From positions 1,612,001 through 1,676,000 of the forward strand of contig NZ_CP192511.1 of NCBI RefSeq assembly GCF_050613185.1: 64,000 nucleotides of DNA. The letters run 5' to 3'. Positions within the stretch are counted from its first letter, which is position 1, and the number at the start of each line of letters is the position of its first letter. Source of the stretch: Chelonobacter sp050613185. GTDB taxonomy: Bacteria > Pseudomonadota > Gammaproteobacteria > Enterobacterales > Pasteurellaceae. This document shows positions 36,304-44,918 of this stretch, in pieces. A program made the position numbers and the translations under genes. The notes under the pieces were generated by a model. That model worked only from the letters and a program-made list of their open reading frames with translations, was not told the origin of the DNA and did no database searches.

Positions 36304-36570
36304 ATGGAAAAAACCAAATTACACGAACTGCTCGAATTCCCATGCGACTTCCCGTATAAAGTGATGGGTTTGGCGCAGCCGGATTTACAGGACAAAGTGT
36401 TGGAAGTGGTACAAAAACACATTCCGGGCGACTATGCGCCAACGATTAAACCGAGTAGTAAAGGCAATTATCATTCGGTGTCGATTATGGTACGTGCGGA
36501 AAATATCGAGCAGATCGAAACGTTGTATAAAGAATTGGCGGAAATTGATATTGTCAGAATGGTGCTGTAG
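36304..36570 (+). CDS. ybeD: YbeD-family protein (UPF0250)
   Basis: An 88-residue DUF493 protein, starting with LLEFPCDFPYKVMGL, the family's signature. It has a ferredoxin-like ACT-type fold in known structures and no proven function. It stands between dacA and lipB, as in enterobacteria. Confidence 0.95.
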   Translation: MEKTKLHELLEFPCDFPYKVMGLAQPDLQDKVLEVVQKHIPGDYAPTIKPSSKGNYHSVSIMVRAENIEQIETLYKELAEIDIVRMVL

Positions 36571-36605
36571 TAGCACAAGGCAAAGTGCGGTTTGAGGAAC
36601 GAAAA

Positions 36606-37277
36606 ATGATGTCATTCGCAAAACACCTGATTGTACGTCAATTAGGCATACGGCCTTACGCAACGGTGTGGCGGCAAATGCAGCAGTTTACCGATAACCG
36701 TGATGACCGCACTTTGGATGAAATTTGGCTGGTGCAGCATCCGGCGGTGTTCACCCAAGGGCAAGCCGGCAAAACGGAACATCTGTTGCGGCAATCCGCC
36801 ATTCCGCTGGTGCAGTCCGATCGCGGCGGGCAGATCACTTACCATGCACCCGGACAGCAGGTGATGTATGTGCTGTTAGACATCAAACGCAAAAAAGCAC
36901 AAGACAACGGTGATTTCAATGTGCGTCACTTAGTCTCTGCGCTGGAAAATTGCGTGGTGGCGACCTTGGCCGATTATGGCGTTCAAGCCTATCCGAAAGC
37001 CGATGCGCCCGGGGTTTATGTTGACGAACGCAAAATTTGTTCATTGGGGCTGCGTATCCGTCGCGGCTGTTCGTTTCACGGCTTGGCATTGAATATCAAT
37101 ATGGATTTAACCCCGTTCAATTATATCAACCCTTGCGGCTATGCCGGCTTAGAAATGTGCCAATTAAGCGAATTAATCGGTGATCCGGCTTTACTTTGCG
37201 AGCAGGTTGCCCCACAATTACTGCAACATTTTATTAACCTAATGGATTACAAACAGATCCAATTCGTTGAAAATTAA
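36606..37277 (+). CDS. lipB: Octanoyltransferase LipB
   Basis: LipB moves the octanoyl group from acyl-carrier protein to lipoyl domains. The ATG at 36606 (a tandem ATG ATG) has GAGGAACG upstream and gives 223 residues. The catalytic Cys177 (NPCGY) and Lys143 (DERKICSLG) are present, with RGGQITYHAPGQ. A USS (36583-36591) lies just before the ribosome site and another inside (36706-36714). Confidence 0.96.
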   Translation: MMSFAKHLIVRQLGIRPYATVWRQMQQFTDNRDDRTLDEIWLVQHPAVFTQGQAGKTEHLLRQSAIPLVQSDRGGQITYHAPGQQVMYVLLDIKRKKAQDNGDFNVRHLVSALENCVVATLADYGVQAYPKADAPGVYVDERKICSLGLRIRRGCSFHGLALNINMDLTPFNYINPCGYAGLEMCQLSELIGDPALLCEQVAPQLLQHFINLMDYKQIQFVEN

Positions 37278-37316
37278 TTAAGCCTTAATCCGAATCAAGA
37301 CAAATCGAGAGCTATA

Positions 37317-38279
37317 ATGGGTAAACCTTTCAAAATGGAACGTGGCGTGAAATATCGCGACGCAGCCAAAACTTCAATTATTCCGGTGACAAACATTAAT
37401 CCCGAGCAGGAGTTGTTGCCGAAACCGGCGTGGATGAAAATTAAATTACCGGCAAGTTCGGCGAAGATTGACAGCATTAAAAACGGCATGCGCCGTCACG
37501 GTTTGCATTCGGTGTGCGAAGAAGCCAGTTGCCCGAACTTACACGAGTGTTTCAATCACGGCACGGCAACCTTTATGATTTTAGGCGCGATCTGTACCCG
37601 CCGCTGCCCGTTTTGCGATGTGGCGCACGGCAAACCGCTGCCGCCGGATCCTGACGAACCGAAAAAACTCGCCGAAACCATTCAAGATATGAAATTGCGT
37701 TATGTGGTGATCACTTCGGTCGATCGCGATGATTTGCCGGATCGCGGTGCGGGGCATTTTGCCGATTGCGTGCGCGAAATCCGCAAACTCAATCCGAATA
37801 TCAAAATTGAAATTTTAGTGCCGGATTTTCGCGGCAGAATCGAACAAGCATTGGATAAATTAAAAGATAATCCGCCGGATGTGTTTAACCACAATTTGGA
37901 AAATGTGCCGCGTTTATACCGTGAGATTCGCCCGGGCGCCGATTATCAATGGTCATTAAAACTGTTGCATGATTTCAAACGGATGTTTCCGCATATTCCG
38001 ACCAAATCCGGTTTAATGGTCGGTTTGGGCGAAACGAATGACGAAATTTTGGAAGTAATGCAGGATTTACGCACTAACGGCGTAACCATGTTGACCTTGG
38101 GACAATATTTACAACCGAGCCGCCATCACTTGCCGGTGGCGCGTTATGTGCCGCCGAGCGAGTTTGACATAATGCGCGAAAAAGCCGAGGCAATGGGCTT
38201 TGAGCATGCCGCTTGCGGTCCTTTCGTGCGCTCCTCCTATCACGCCGATTTACAGGCGCAAGGCATGGAAGTGAAATAA
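37317..38279 (+). CDS. lipA: Lipoyl synthase LipA
   Basis: LipA is the radical-SAM enzyme that inserts two sulphurs into the octanoyl group. The 320-residue protein has the auxiliary [4Fe-4S] cysteines Cys67, Cys72 and Cys78 and the radical-SAM cluster CTRRCPFC (93-100), with the RSSYHAD end that supplies the serine ligand. lipB-lipA form an operon ended by a USS-dyad terminator. Confidence 0.98.
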   Translation: MGKPFKMERGVKYRDAAKTSIIPVTNINPEQELLPKPAWMKIKLPASSAKIDSIKNGMRRHGLHSVCEEASCPNLHECFNHGTATFMILGAICTRRCPFCDVAHGKPLPPDPDEPKKLAETIQDMKLRYVVITSVDRDDLPDRGAGHFADCVREIRKLNPNIKIEILVPDFRGRIEQALDKLKDNPPDVFNHNLENVPRLYREIRPGADYQWSLKLLHDFKRMFPHIPTKSGLMVGLGETNDEILEVMQDLRTNGVTMLTLGQYLQPSRHHLPVARYVPPSEFDIMREKAEAMGFEHAACGPFVRSSYHADLQAQGMEVK

Positions 38280-38310
38280 CGCTTAGTTATTGATTGCACT
38301 GATAATATTT

Positions 38311-38354
38311 AACCGCACTTTTGCTGAAATTTTAAGCGAAAGTGCGGTTTTTTT
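38311..38354 (+). terminator. USS-dyad terminator after lipA
   Basis: AACCGCACTTTTGCT pairs with AGCGAAAGTGCGGTT (15 bp, one wobble), loop of 9 bases, then TTTTT. Both arms contain a USS. Confidence 0.85.
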
Positions 38355-38376
38355 ATACTATTTGACAAAAAAGAGG

Positions 38377-38392
38377 TACTCATTTAGAGGTA
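38377..38392 (+). promoter_or_regulatory. NarP 7-2-7 site upstream of nrfA
   Basis: TACTCATTTAGAGGTA is two inverted heptamers spaced by two bases, the TACYNMT-NN-AKNRGTA arrangement bound by NarP (and NarL). An extra heptamer AGAGGTA lies at 38372-38378. The centre is 30 bp upstream of the FNR site, close to the 33 bp in the E. coli nrf promoter. It predicts nitrite/nitrate induction of nrfABCD. Confidence 0.75.
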
Positions 38393-38407
38393 TTTTGCTG
38401 TGGAAAT

Positions 38408-38421
38408 TTGATCAAGAACAA
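38408..38421 (+). promoter_or_regulatory. FNR site upstream of nrfA
   Basis: TTGATCAAGAACAA matches the FNR consensus TTGAT-N4-ATCAA at nine of ten positions. If it sits at -41.5, transcription would start near 38456, leaving a leader of about 120 bases before the GTG. The only -10-like box is TATCTA at 38434-38439, which would place the start nearer 38446. Confidence 0.7.
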
Positions 38422-38576
38422 CTATTTTGAATATATCTATGCAAAAAACAAGGGTATTTGCTAATTTAATCTCGAAGAACTTTAGTTGATTGTTGCAATG
38501 TTATCACAGAGTTAAGTGCTTAACATGGCGTTTCAAATCCAATTCTTGTGGGAAAGTCTCTACGGAGGAAATTATC

Positions 38577-40028
38577 GTGAATATCGCAAAACAAAAACTG
38601 ACCTCGCTATTCAGCCTGCTCGCCGTAATCGGCGGAGGTTGGCTGGCAACGCAAAATGCCATGGCAGAGGAACAAAAAACAGAAGCCGATTCGAAAGTGG
38701 TTATCCAGTCTAATAACCAAAAATTTGCAGCAAAATATCCGCTGCAATTTAATACATGGTCGGCAACTTCAGAATCTGATGAAGTAGACTCGGCAATCGG
38801 TGAAGATCCGCGCATGATTGTATTGTGGGGCGGTTATTTGTTTTCGCACGATTATAACAAACCGCGCGGTCACTTTTATGCGATTAAAGATGTGCGGGAT
38901 ATTCTGCGTACCGGCGCCCCGACCGGACCAAATGACGGTCCGCAACCGATGGCATGCTGGACCTGTAAAGGTCCGGATGTGCCACGTTTAATCGCGGAAT
39001 GGGGTGAAGACGGTTATTTCAGCGGTAAATGGGCAAAAGGCGGGCCGGAAGTAGTGAATTCGATCGGCTGTGCCGACTGCCACGATACCACCTCCGCCGA
39101 CTTTGCCGAAGGCAAACCGGCATTGCGCATTGCGCGTCCGCATGTGTTACGCGCCTTGGATAAAATTGGTGAAAATTTCGCCTCATCGGATAAAACCGAT
39201 CAACGTGCGGCGATTTGTGCTAACTGCCACGTGGAATACTATTTTGCCGGTGATTTGAAAGAAGTGACGTTCCCGTGGGATAAAGGCACCAGTGTTGATC
39301 AAATCGAAGCCTATTACGATGAAATCGGCTTCAGCGATTGGACTCACTCGCTCTCTAAAGCGCCGATGTTGAAAGCGCAACACCCGGACTTCGAAATCTG
39401 GTCGGCAGGCATGCACGGTAAAAACGGCGTGACCTGTATCGACTGCCATATGCCGAAAGTGCAAACCGCCGACGGCAAAGTCTTTACCGATCACAAAATC
39501 GGCAATCCGTTTGACGCGTTTGAAAACACCTGTGCCAACTGCCACGATCAAAGCAAAGAAAAATTGCGCGAAATTGTGTCTTCACGCAAGCATGAAGTCA
39601 AAGACGTGATGATCCGTTTGGAAGATCAACTGGTGAAAGCGCACTTTGAAGCCAAAGCCGCATGGGATGCCGGTGCAACTGAAGACGAAATGAAAGCGGC
39701 ATTGCAAGATATTCGTCATGCCCAATGGCGTTGGGATTATGCCGCAGCCAGCCATGGCGGTTACATGCATGCGCCGGATGTGATGTTGCGTGTCTTAGGC
39801 ACAGGCTTGGATAAAGCCGGTGATGCGCGGGTGAAATTGGCGCGTGTGCTGAGTGCGCACAATGTCAGCCAGCCAGTGGCTATTCCGGATATTTCGACCA
39901 AAGAGAAAGCGCAGGCAGTGATGGGCATTGATTATGAAAAAGAGAAAAAAGCAAAAGATGAATTCTTGAAAACCCTTGTACCTCAATGGGATAAAGAAGC
40001 CAAAGCAAAAGGCTTACTGGGTGAATAA
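38577..40028 (+). CDS. nrfA: Cytochrome c552 nitrite reductase NrfA
   Basis: NrfA is the periplasmic pentahaem enzyme that reduces nitrite to ammonium with six electrons. The GTG at 38577, with ACGGAGGAAATTATC upstream, gives 483 residues and a clean signal peptide cut after AMA. The catalytic haem motif CWTCK (127-131) is followed by four CxxCH motifs at 165, 214, 287 and 319. An upstream in-frame start would put about 29 odd residues before the signal peptide and is rejected. Confidence 0.97.
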   Translation: MNIAKQKLTSLFSLLAVIGGGWLATQNAMAEEQKTEADSKVVIQSNNQKFAAKYPLQFNTWSATSESDEVDSAIGEDPRMIVLWGGYLFSHDYNKPRGHFYAIKDVRDILRTGAPTGPNDGPQPMACWTCKGPDVPRLIAEWGEDGYFSGKWAKGGPEVVNSIGCADCHDTTSADFAEGKPALRIARPHVLRALDKIGENFASSDKTDQRAAICANCHVEYYFAGDLKEVTFPWDKGTSVDQIEAYYDEIGFSDWTHSLSKAPMLKAQHPDFEIWSAGMHGKNGVTCIDCHMPKVQTADGKVFTDHKIGNPFDAFENTCANCHDQSKEKLREIVSSRKHEVKDVMIRLEDQLVKAHFEAKAAWDAGATEDEMKAALQDIRHAQWRWDYAAASHGGYMHAPDVMLRVLGTGLDKAGDARVKLARVLSAHNVSQPVAIPDISTKEKAQAVMGIDYEKEKKAKDEFLKTLVPQWDKEAKAKGLLGE

Positions 40029-40124
40029 TAGCTGATTAAACCGCACTTTGGCGTTTGGCGAGATCAACCGGAGTAAAAGTGCGGTATCAAGCATAACAAC
40101 CATTTAAGATTGAGGGAAAAGACG

Positions 40125-40742
40125 ATGAAGGGAAATCTTCTGTTAAAGGCTGTCAAATTGATAGCCGTATTAAGCGCAGGTTTGCTGACAGCCACGGTTT
40201 CGTCTGCAAACACCAATGCGCAAAGCGGCAATGCGGGTAATGAGCTGACTTACCAACCGCAGTTGGAAAATCAGCGTGATCCAAATAAATATTGCGCACA
40301 ATGCCATAAATTTAATGACGAACAATTTCACGGTATCCATTTAAGCAAAGCCAATCCGTCAACAGGAAAACCGATTAACTGTGTCAGCTGTCATGGTAAT
40401 ATTTCGGAAGATCACCGTCGCGGCGTGAAAGATGTAATGCGTTTCCATGGTGATATTTTCGACGGCAAAACGCCGATGTACAGTGTACAAGAGCAAAATC
40501 AGGTCTGCTTCTCTTGTCACCAGCCGGAAAAATTGCGCGAAAGCTTATGGGCGCATGATGTGCATGCGATGAAACTGCCGTGTGCCAGCTGTCATACCTT
40601 GCACCCGAAAGCAGATCCAATGCAAGGTATTGCGCATAAAGATCAAGTGAAACTGTGCGTTGATTGTCACGGTAAACAACAAGAATTGTTGGAAGCCAAA
40701 GCCAACCCACAACCTGTGATTCAGGATAAGGATAAAAAATGA
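40125..40742 (+). CDS. nrfB: Pentahaem cytochrome NrfB
   Basis: NrfB carries electrons from NrfCD to NrfA in the periplasm. The ATG at 40125 with GAGGG upstream gives 205 residues: signal peptide ending near SSA, then five CxxCH motifs (57, 86, 128, 153, 178). A 96-bp gap to nrfA holds an inverted USS pair (40040-40048 and 40077-40085) that could fold and give nrfA its own mRNA end or stability. Confidence 0.96.
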   Translation: MKGNLLLKAVKLIAVLSAGLLTATVSSANTNAQSGNAGNELTYQPQLENQRDPNKYCAQCHKFNDEQFHGIHLSKANPSTGKPINCVSCHGNISEDHRRGVKDVMRFHGDIFDGKTPMYSVQEQNQVCFSCHQPEKLRESLWAHDVHAMKLPCASCHTLHPKADPMQGIAHKDQVKLCVDCHGKQQELLEAKANPQPVIQDKDKK

Positions 40743-41416
40743 GTTGCTCACGCCGAAACTTTGTTTCCGGCATGGGGGCTGGGGCTCTTATCCTGATGAC
40801 CGGAAAACCCGCACAAAGTCTGGCTCAGACTTTGACGATTAACGAAGTACGTTATGGCATGTTGCACGACGAGAAGCTCTGTATCGGTTGTACCGCATGT
40901 ATGGACGCTTGCCGTGAAGTCAATAACGTGCCTGAAGGGGTATCACGTCTGGAAATCATTCGGGGAGAACCGCAAGGGGAATTTCCTGACGTCACCTATG
41001 AGTTTTATCGCCATTCCTGTCAACATTGCAGCAATGCGCCTTGTGTGCATGTTTGCCCGACGGGGGCATCGTTTATCGAGGCTTCCACCGGTATTGTTGA
41101 CGTGAAGGCGGATCTGTGTGTCGGTTGCCAATATTGTATTGCCGTGTGCCCTTATCGGGTGCGTTTCATTCATCCTAAGACCAAAGCGGCGGATAAATGC
41201 AATTTCTGCCGTGACACCAATTTGGCAAAAGGGCGTCTGCCGGCCTGTGTCGAGGTTTGCCCGACCAAGGCATTGACCTTTGGCAATCTGGATGATCCGA
41301 ACAGCGAGATTTCACGCCAACTCCGTGAAAAACAGGTGTATCAAACCAAAGTCGAGTTAGGGACCAAACCGAACTTGTACCATGTTCCGGCTAAAGCAGG
41401 GGAGATCAGACGATGA
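40739..41416 (+). CDS. nrfC: Nitrite reductase iron-sulphur protein NrfC
   Basis: A four-cluster ferredoxin-type subunit of the quinol-oxidising NrfCD complex. The 225-residue precursor has a twin-arginine signal (SRRNFVSG) and four Cys clusters, including CIGCTACMDAC, CSNAPCVHVCP, CVGCQYCIAVCPY and CNFCRDTN...CVEVCP. It overlaps nrfB and nrfD by ATGA, so the three are coupled. Confidence 0.95.
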   Translation: MSCSRRNFVSGMGAGALILMTGKPAQSLAQTLTINEVRYGMLHDEKLCIGCTACMDACREVNNVPEGVSRLEIIRGEPQGEFPDVTYEFYRHSCQHCSNAPCVHVCPTGASFIEASTGIVDVKADLCVGCQYCIAVCPYRVRFIHPKTKAADKCNFCRDTNLAKGRLPACVEVCPTKALTFGNLDDPNSEISRQLREKQVYQTKVELGTKPNLYHVPAKAGEIRR

Positions 41417-42375
41417 ACAGTCCATTCCACTTCCCGTCGTTAGTATGGGACGAAATTATTGCGATTTATCTTTTCCTATTAGGGATTTCCGCCGGGGTTA
41501 CTTTATTGGCGGTGCTGCTAAAACGCAGTTCGGTTTTGGCAGGAAGTGATGTCAGCCGCAATAACGTGATTCGCAGTGCGGCGATCATCGCGCCGGTGAG
41601 TTTGATTATCGGCTTGACGATTTTGATCTTCCACCTAACCAAACCATGGACATTCTGGATGTTGATGTTTAATTATCAACCGCAATCGGTGATGTCAATG
41701 GGGGTTATGCTGTTCCAGGTTTATATGTTGTTCCTGTTCTTATGGCTGGCTATCGTGTTCAAACACCTGCTGGCGGACTGGATTGATCGTTATATTCCTG
41801 CGCTCGCTTTTGTGAAGAAAATCATCAACGCGATCGAGAAATGGTGTAACCCGATTGAATTAATTTTGATTTTGTTATCTGTTCTGCTGGGGGCGTATAC
41901 CGGTTTCTTGCTCTCGGCGCTGGTCAGTTATCCGATGTTGAACAATCCGGTGTTGCCGATCCTATTTTTGGCTTCGGGCACCTCTTCCGGGATTGCCGCA
42001 CTGTTGCTGGCTGCGGTCTGGTGCTGCCGGGAATCAACGCATTCCGCGTCGGTTTCGTTCTTACATAAGTTTGAAACGCCGGTGGTATTACTCGAAATCT
42101 TCCTGCTGTTTGCCTTCTTTGTCGGTTTGTATTTTGGCGGCGGACAAAAAACCGTGTCAATGGTGACGGCAATCGGCGGCGGTTTCTGGGCGTGGGTGTT
42201 CTGGATCGGCGTGGTGTTGATTGGGCTGTTGTTACCGTTGTTACTCAATGCGGTCAGCAGCGCAGAACTGAAACACCGCAAAGGCTTTATCATTTTCACC
42301 GCACTTTGCACCTTGTTCGGCGTATTCTGCCTACGTTTCTTTATCCTTTACACCGGACAAATGACGTTGGCTTGA
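41413..42375 (+). CDS. nrfD: Nitrite reductase membrane subunit NrfD
   Basis: NrfD is the membrane quinol dehydrogenase subunit of the nitrite-reductase chain. The 320-residue protein has eight hydrophobic segments and the family opening WDEIIAIYLFLLGISAGVTLL. It ends the nrfABCD unit; a strong hairpin with a T-run follows at 42390. Confidence 0.95.
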   Translation: MNSPFHFPSLVWDEIIAIYLFLLGISAGVTLLAVLLKRSSVLAGSDVSRNNVIRSAAIIAPVSLIIGLTILIFHLTKPWTFWMLMFNYQPQSVMSMGVMLFQVYMLFLFLWLAIVFKHLLADWIDRYIPALAFVKKIINAIEKWCNPIELILILLSVLLGAYTGFLLSALVSYPMLNNPVLPILFLASGTSSGIAALLLAAVWCCRESTHSASVSFLHKFETPVVLLEIFLLFAFFVGLYFGGGQKTVSMVTAIGGGFWAWVFWIGVVLIGLLLPLLLNAVSSAELKHRKGFIIFTALCTLFGVFCLRFFILYTGQMTLA

Positions 42376-42389
42376 TAAGTTGTTAGAAT

Positions 42390-42425
42390 AGCGGGATTAT
42401 TTGGCGTTAATCCCGCTTTTTATTT
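42390..42425 (+). terminator. Intrinsic terminator between nrfD and nrfE
   Basis: AGCGGGATTA pairs with TAATCCCGCT (10 bp, 8-base loop), followed by TTTTATTT. It would end or attenuate nrfABCD before the haem-lyase genes. Confidence 0.8.
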
Positions 42426-42437
42426 GAGTGAAACAAA

Positions 42438-44354
42438 ATGCTTCCAGAATTCGGTTATTTTGCGTTAATTTGCAGTCTTGTCACCGCACTTTTGTTGTTG
42501 CTGATACCGTTTTTGCCGCAGCGAGCGCGTTTTTTATCGGCTACCACGCCGCTGTCCTCCTTACTCTTTTTCTTTGCACTGGCGGCAATATCAATTCTAG
42601 CCTACAGTTTCGCCCGCGATGATTTTTCAGTATTGTATGTTGCTTCCCATTCCAATACGGAATTGCCGTTGCTATTTAAGATCGCCGCAACCTGGGGGGG
42701 GCATGAAGGCTCGATGTTGTTCTGGCTGGTGACTTTGTCATTATGGACAATGCTGTTTGCCGTGTTCAACCGCTCGGCAGAGCGCTTGTTTAGCGCTCGG
42801 GTTGTGGCGGTGCTTGCCTTGGTTTACACCGCACTTTGTCTTTATACCTTGGTTTTATCCGATCCGTTTGAACGCTTGTTCCCGGCACCGTTTCAGGGGC
42901 GTGATCTCAATCCGATGTTGCAAGATATCGCACTGGTGTTTCACCCGCCGTTACTTTATCTCGGTTACGTCGGTTTTGCATTGAATTTCGCCCTGTCGAT
43001 TGTGGCGCTGTTGTGTAAAACCGATAACCGGATTTTTGCCGGTTACAGCCGAAGCTGGGCATTACTCAGCTGGGGCTGGCTCACTTGCGGTATTTTACTT
43101 GGCGCATGGTGGGCATATTATGAGCTGGGTTGGGGCGGCTGGTGGTTTTGGGATCCGGTCGAAAATGCCTCCCTCATACCATGGTTGCTCGGTTTGGGTT
43201 TAATCCACAGTTTGATCGCTACCCAACGACACGGCTTATATCCCTACTGGAGCTTGCTGTTATCGCTGTTGGCATTTTCTGCGTCATTATTGGGAACTTT
43301 TATCGTGCGTTCGGGGGTGATCACTTCGGTTCATGCCTTTTCGATTGATCCGTCGCGTGGTTATGCACTGTTGGCGATGTTTTTCCTGTTTAGCGGTTTG
43401 GGCTTGGCGGTGTTCGCTTTCAATGCCAAGCTAAGCGAAGTGCGGTCTAACCCGCATTGGTTTTCACAACCGACGGCATTATTGTTACTGAATATTCTGA
43501 GCGCGATTGCGGCGTTCAGCGTGCTGTTAGGCACATTTTACCCGTTACTGTTCAGCACCTTTGGGTTCGGCTCGATCTCGGTCGGCGCGCCTTATTTTAA
43601 TACCATTTTTACGCCGTTAGTCCTGCTGAGTTTGTTGATGATGTTATTGTGGCTGAACGGACGCTGGCTTTTCTGGCGACGGTATCTGCTGAGTTTGCTG
43701 CCGGCATTAGTTTGCGCTTACGGGGTGATCGCCTGGAATATTTGGCTGGACTCGTTAAAAACGTGGCAGTGGCTGCCGTTTATGTTTGTCTTGCTAGGAT
43801 TTTGGCTGTTGTTCGGTTTATTGTTTGCGGCATGGCGCAGCTATCGTCAACAGCGCTTTATTACCGCACTTCCGATGTTATTCGGGCATGGCGGAGTCGC
43901 GCTGGTGGTGATTGCGGCGATAATGAGCGGGTATTACGCTTCTGATCTGGGCATAAAACTCGCCCCGGGAGAAAACGCACAACTGCATGGTTATCATTTT
44001 GATTTTAAAGCGAATGAATACCGCCTTGCGGCGAACTACACCACCGATACCGCCCGCTTACGCGTCACTCATAATGGCGAGCAATTTGATTTATACCCGG
44101 AAAAACGTTTTTATGATATTCGCAACAGCATGATGAGCGAAGTGGCATTAAAAAGCGGTATTTTGGGCGATTTATATGTGGTATTAGGCGATAAATCCCC
44201 CGAGCAGCGGTATTCCTTCGGCTTCCACTATAAACCGTTGATTCAATGGCTGTGGCTCGGCGGCTTGCTGATGGCATTGGCGGCATTTTTGTCGATTGGT
44301 TTGCGGCGCTACGTTAAGCCGGACACCCAAGTCAACCATAAGGAAGCCGCATGA
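42438..44354 (+). CDS. nrfE: Haem lyase subunit NrfE (CcmF family)
   Basis: A 638-residue, about 14-15 membrane-segment protein of the CcmF/NrfE family, which ligates haem to apocytochrome c. The tryptophan-rich haem-handling motif WGGHEGSMLFW is near residue 85, and WGGWWFWDPVENASL near 236. The position after nrfD and next to a DsbE-like gene and nrfF-G favours NrfE, specialised for the CWTCK haem of NrfA, over a general CcmF. Overlaps the next gene by 4 bp. Confidence 0.88.
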   Translation: MLPEFGYFALICSLVTALLLLLIPFLPQRARFLSATTPLSSLLFFFALAAISILAYSFARDDFSVLYVASHSNTELPLLFKIAATWGGHEGSMLFWLVTLSLWTMLFAVFNRSAERLFSARVVAVLALVYTALCLYTLVLSDPFERLFPAPFQGRDLNPMLQDIALVFHPPLLYLGYVGFALNFALSIVALLCKTDNRIFAGYSRSWALLSWGWLTCGILLGAWWAYYELGWGGWWFWDPVENASLIPWLLGLGLIHSLIATQRHGLYPYWSLLLSLLAFSASLLGTFIVRSGVITSVHAFSIDPSRGYALLAMFFLFSGLGLAVFAFNAKLSEVRSNPHWFSQPTALLLLNILSAIAAFSVLLGTFYPLLFSTFGFGSISVGAPYFNTIFTPLVLLSLLMMLLWLNGRWLFWRRYLLSLLPALVCAYGVIAWNIWLDSLKTWQWLPFMFVLLGFWLLFGLLFAAWRSYRQQRFITALPMLFGHGGVALVVIAAIMSGYYASDLGIKLAPGENAQLHGYHFDFKANEYRLAANYTTDTARLRVTHNGEQFDLYPEKRFYDIRNSMMSEVALKSGILGDLYVVLGDKSPEQRYSFGFHYKPLIQWLWLGGLLMALAAFLSIGLRRYVKPDTQVNHKEAA

Positions 44355-44917
44355 AAAAACGGATAGCCTTGTTTCTACCATTATTCGCCCTGTTGGCATT
44401 AGGGGCGATGTTGTTGCTTGGTTTGCAGCGCGACCCATCACAATTGGCATTAGTGCAACAAGGAAAACCCTTGCCGGAATTCCAATTACCGGATTTGCTA
44501 CATCCGACACAACAGATTGATAACCGCACTTTGCCGAAGCAACCGTTTTTACTCAATGTGTGGGGCAGCTGGTGTCCGAGTTGTATTACTGAACATCCGT
44601 TTTTAATGCAGTTACAACGGCAGGGATATCTGCTTTACGGCTTGAATTATCGTGACAATCCGCAATCGGCGCGGCAGATGTTAATCGCGAAAGGCAATCC
44701 GTTCGCGAAAGTATTGAATGACCGCGATGGCAAACTGGCATTGGCGTTGGGCGTGTATGGCGCGCCGGAAACGTATTTAATCGACGGCGACGGCATTATC
44801 CGTTTCCGTTATGCGGGTGAATTGGATCAAACCGTGTGGCAACAGCAGTTTGTGCCATTACTACAACAATTGTTGCAACAATTTCCGCCTTCACTTTCAA
44901 CGGCAAGGGGGCAATAA
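44351..44917 (+). CDS. dsbE: DsbE/CcmG-like thiol:disulphide interchange protein
   Basis: A membrane-tethered periplasmic thioredoxin that keeps apocytochrome cysteines reduced. The 188-residue protein has an N-terminal anchor (about 5-24) and active site WCPSC (Cys75, Cys78), with GVYGAPETYLID, the cis-proline loop. It stands between nrfE and nrfF-G. Symbols nrfX or ccmG are used for such genes; the exact one is unsure. Confidence 0.9.
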   Translation: MKKRIALFLPLFALLALGAMLLLGLQRDPSQLALVQQGKPLPEFQLPDLLHPTQQIDNRTLPKQPFLLNVWGSWCPSCITEHPFLMQLQRQGYLLYGLNYRDNPQSARQMLIAKGNPFAKVLNDRDGKLALALGVYGAPETYLIDGDGIIRFRYAGELDQTVWQQQFVPLLQQLLQQFPPSLSTARGQ

Positions 44918-44918
44918 C

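Noticed and set aside
38490..38576. 29-codon extension of nrfA upstream of its GTG
   Set aside because: It would put Cys-containing residues before the signal peptide; the GTG has a strong GGAGG site.
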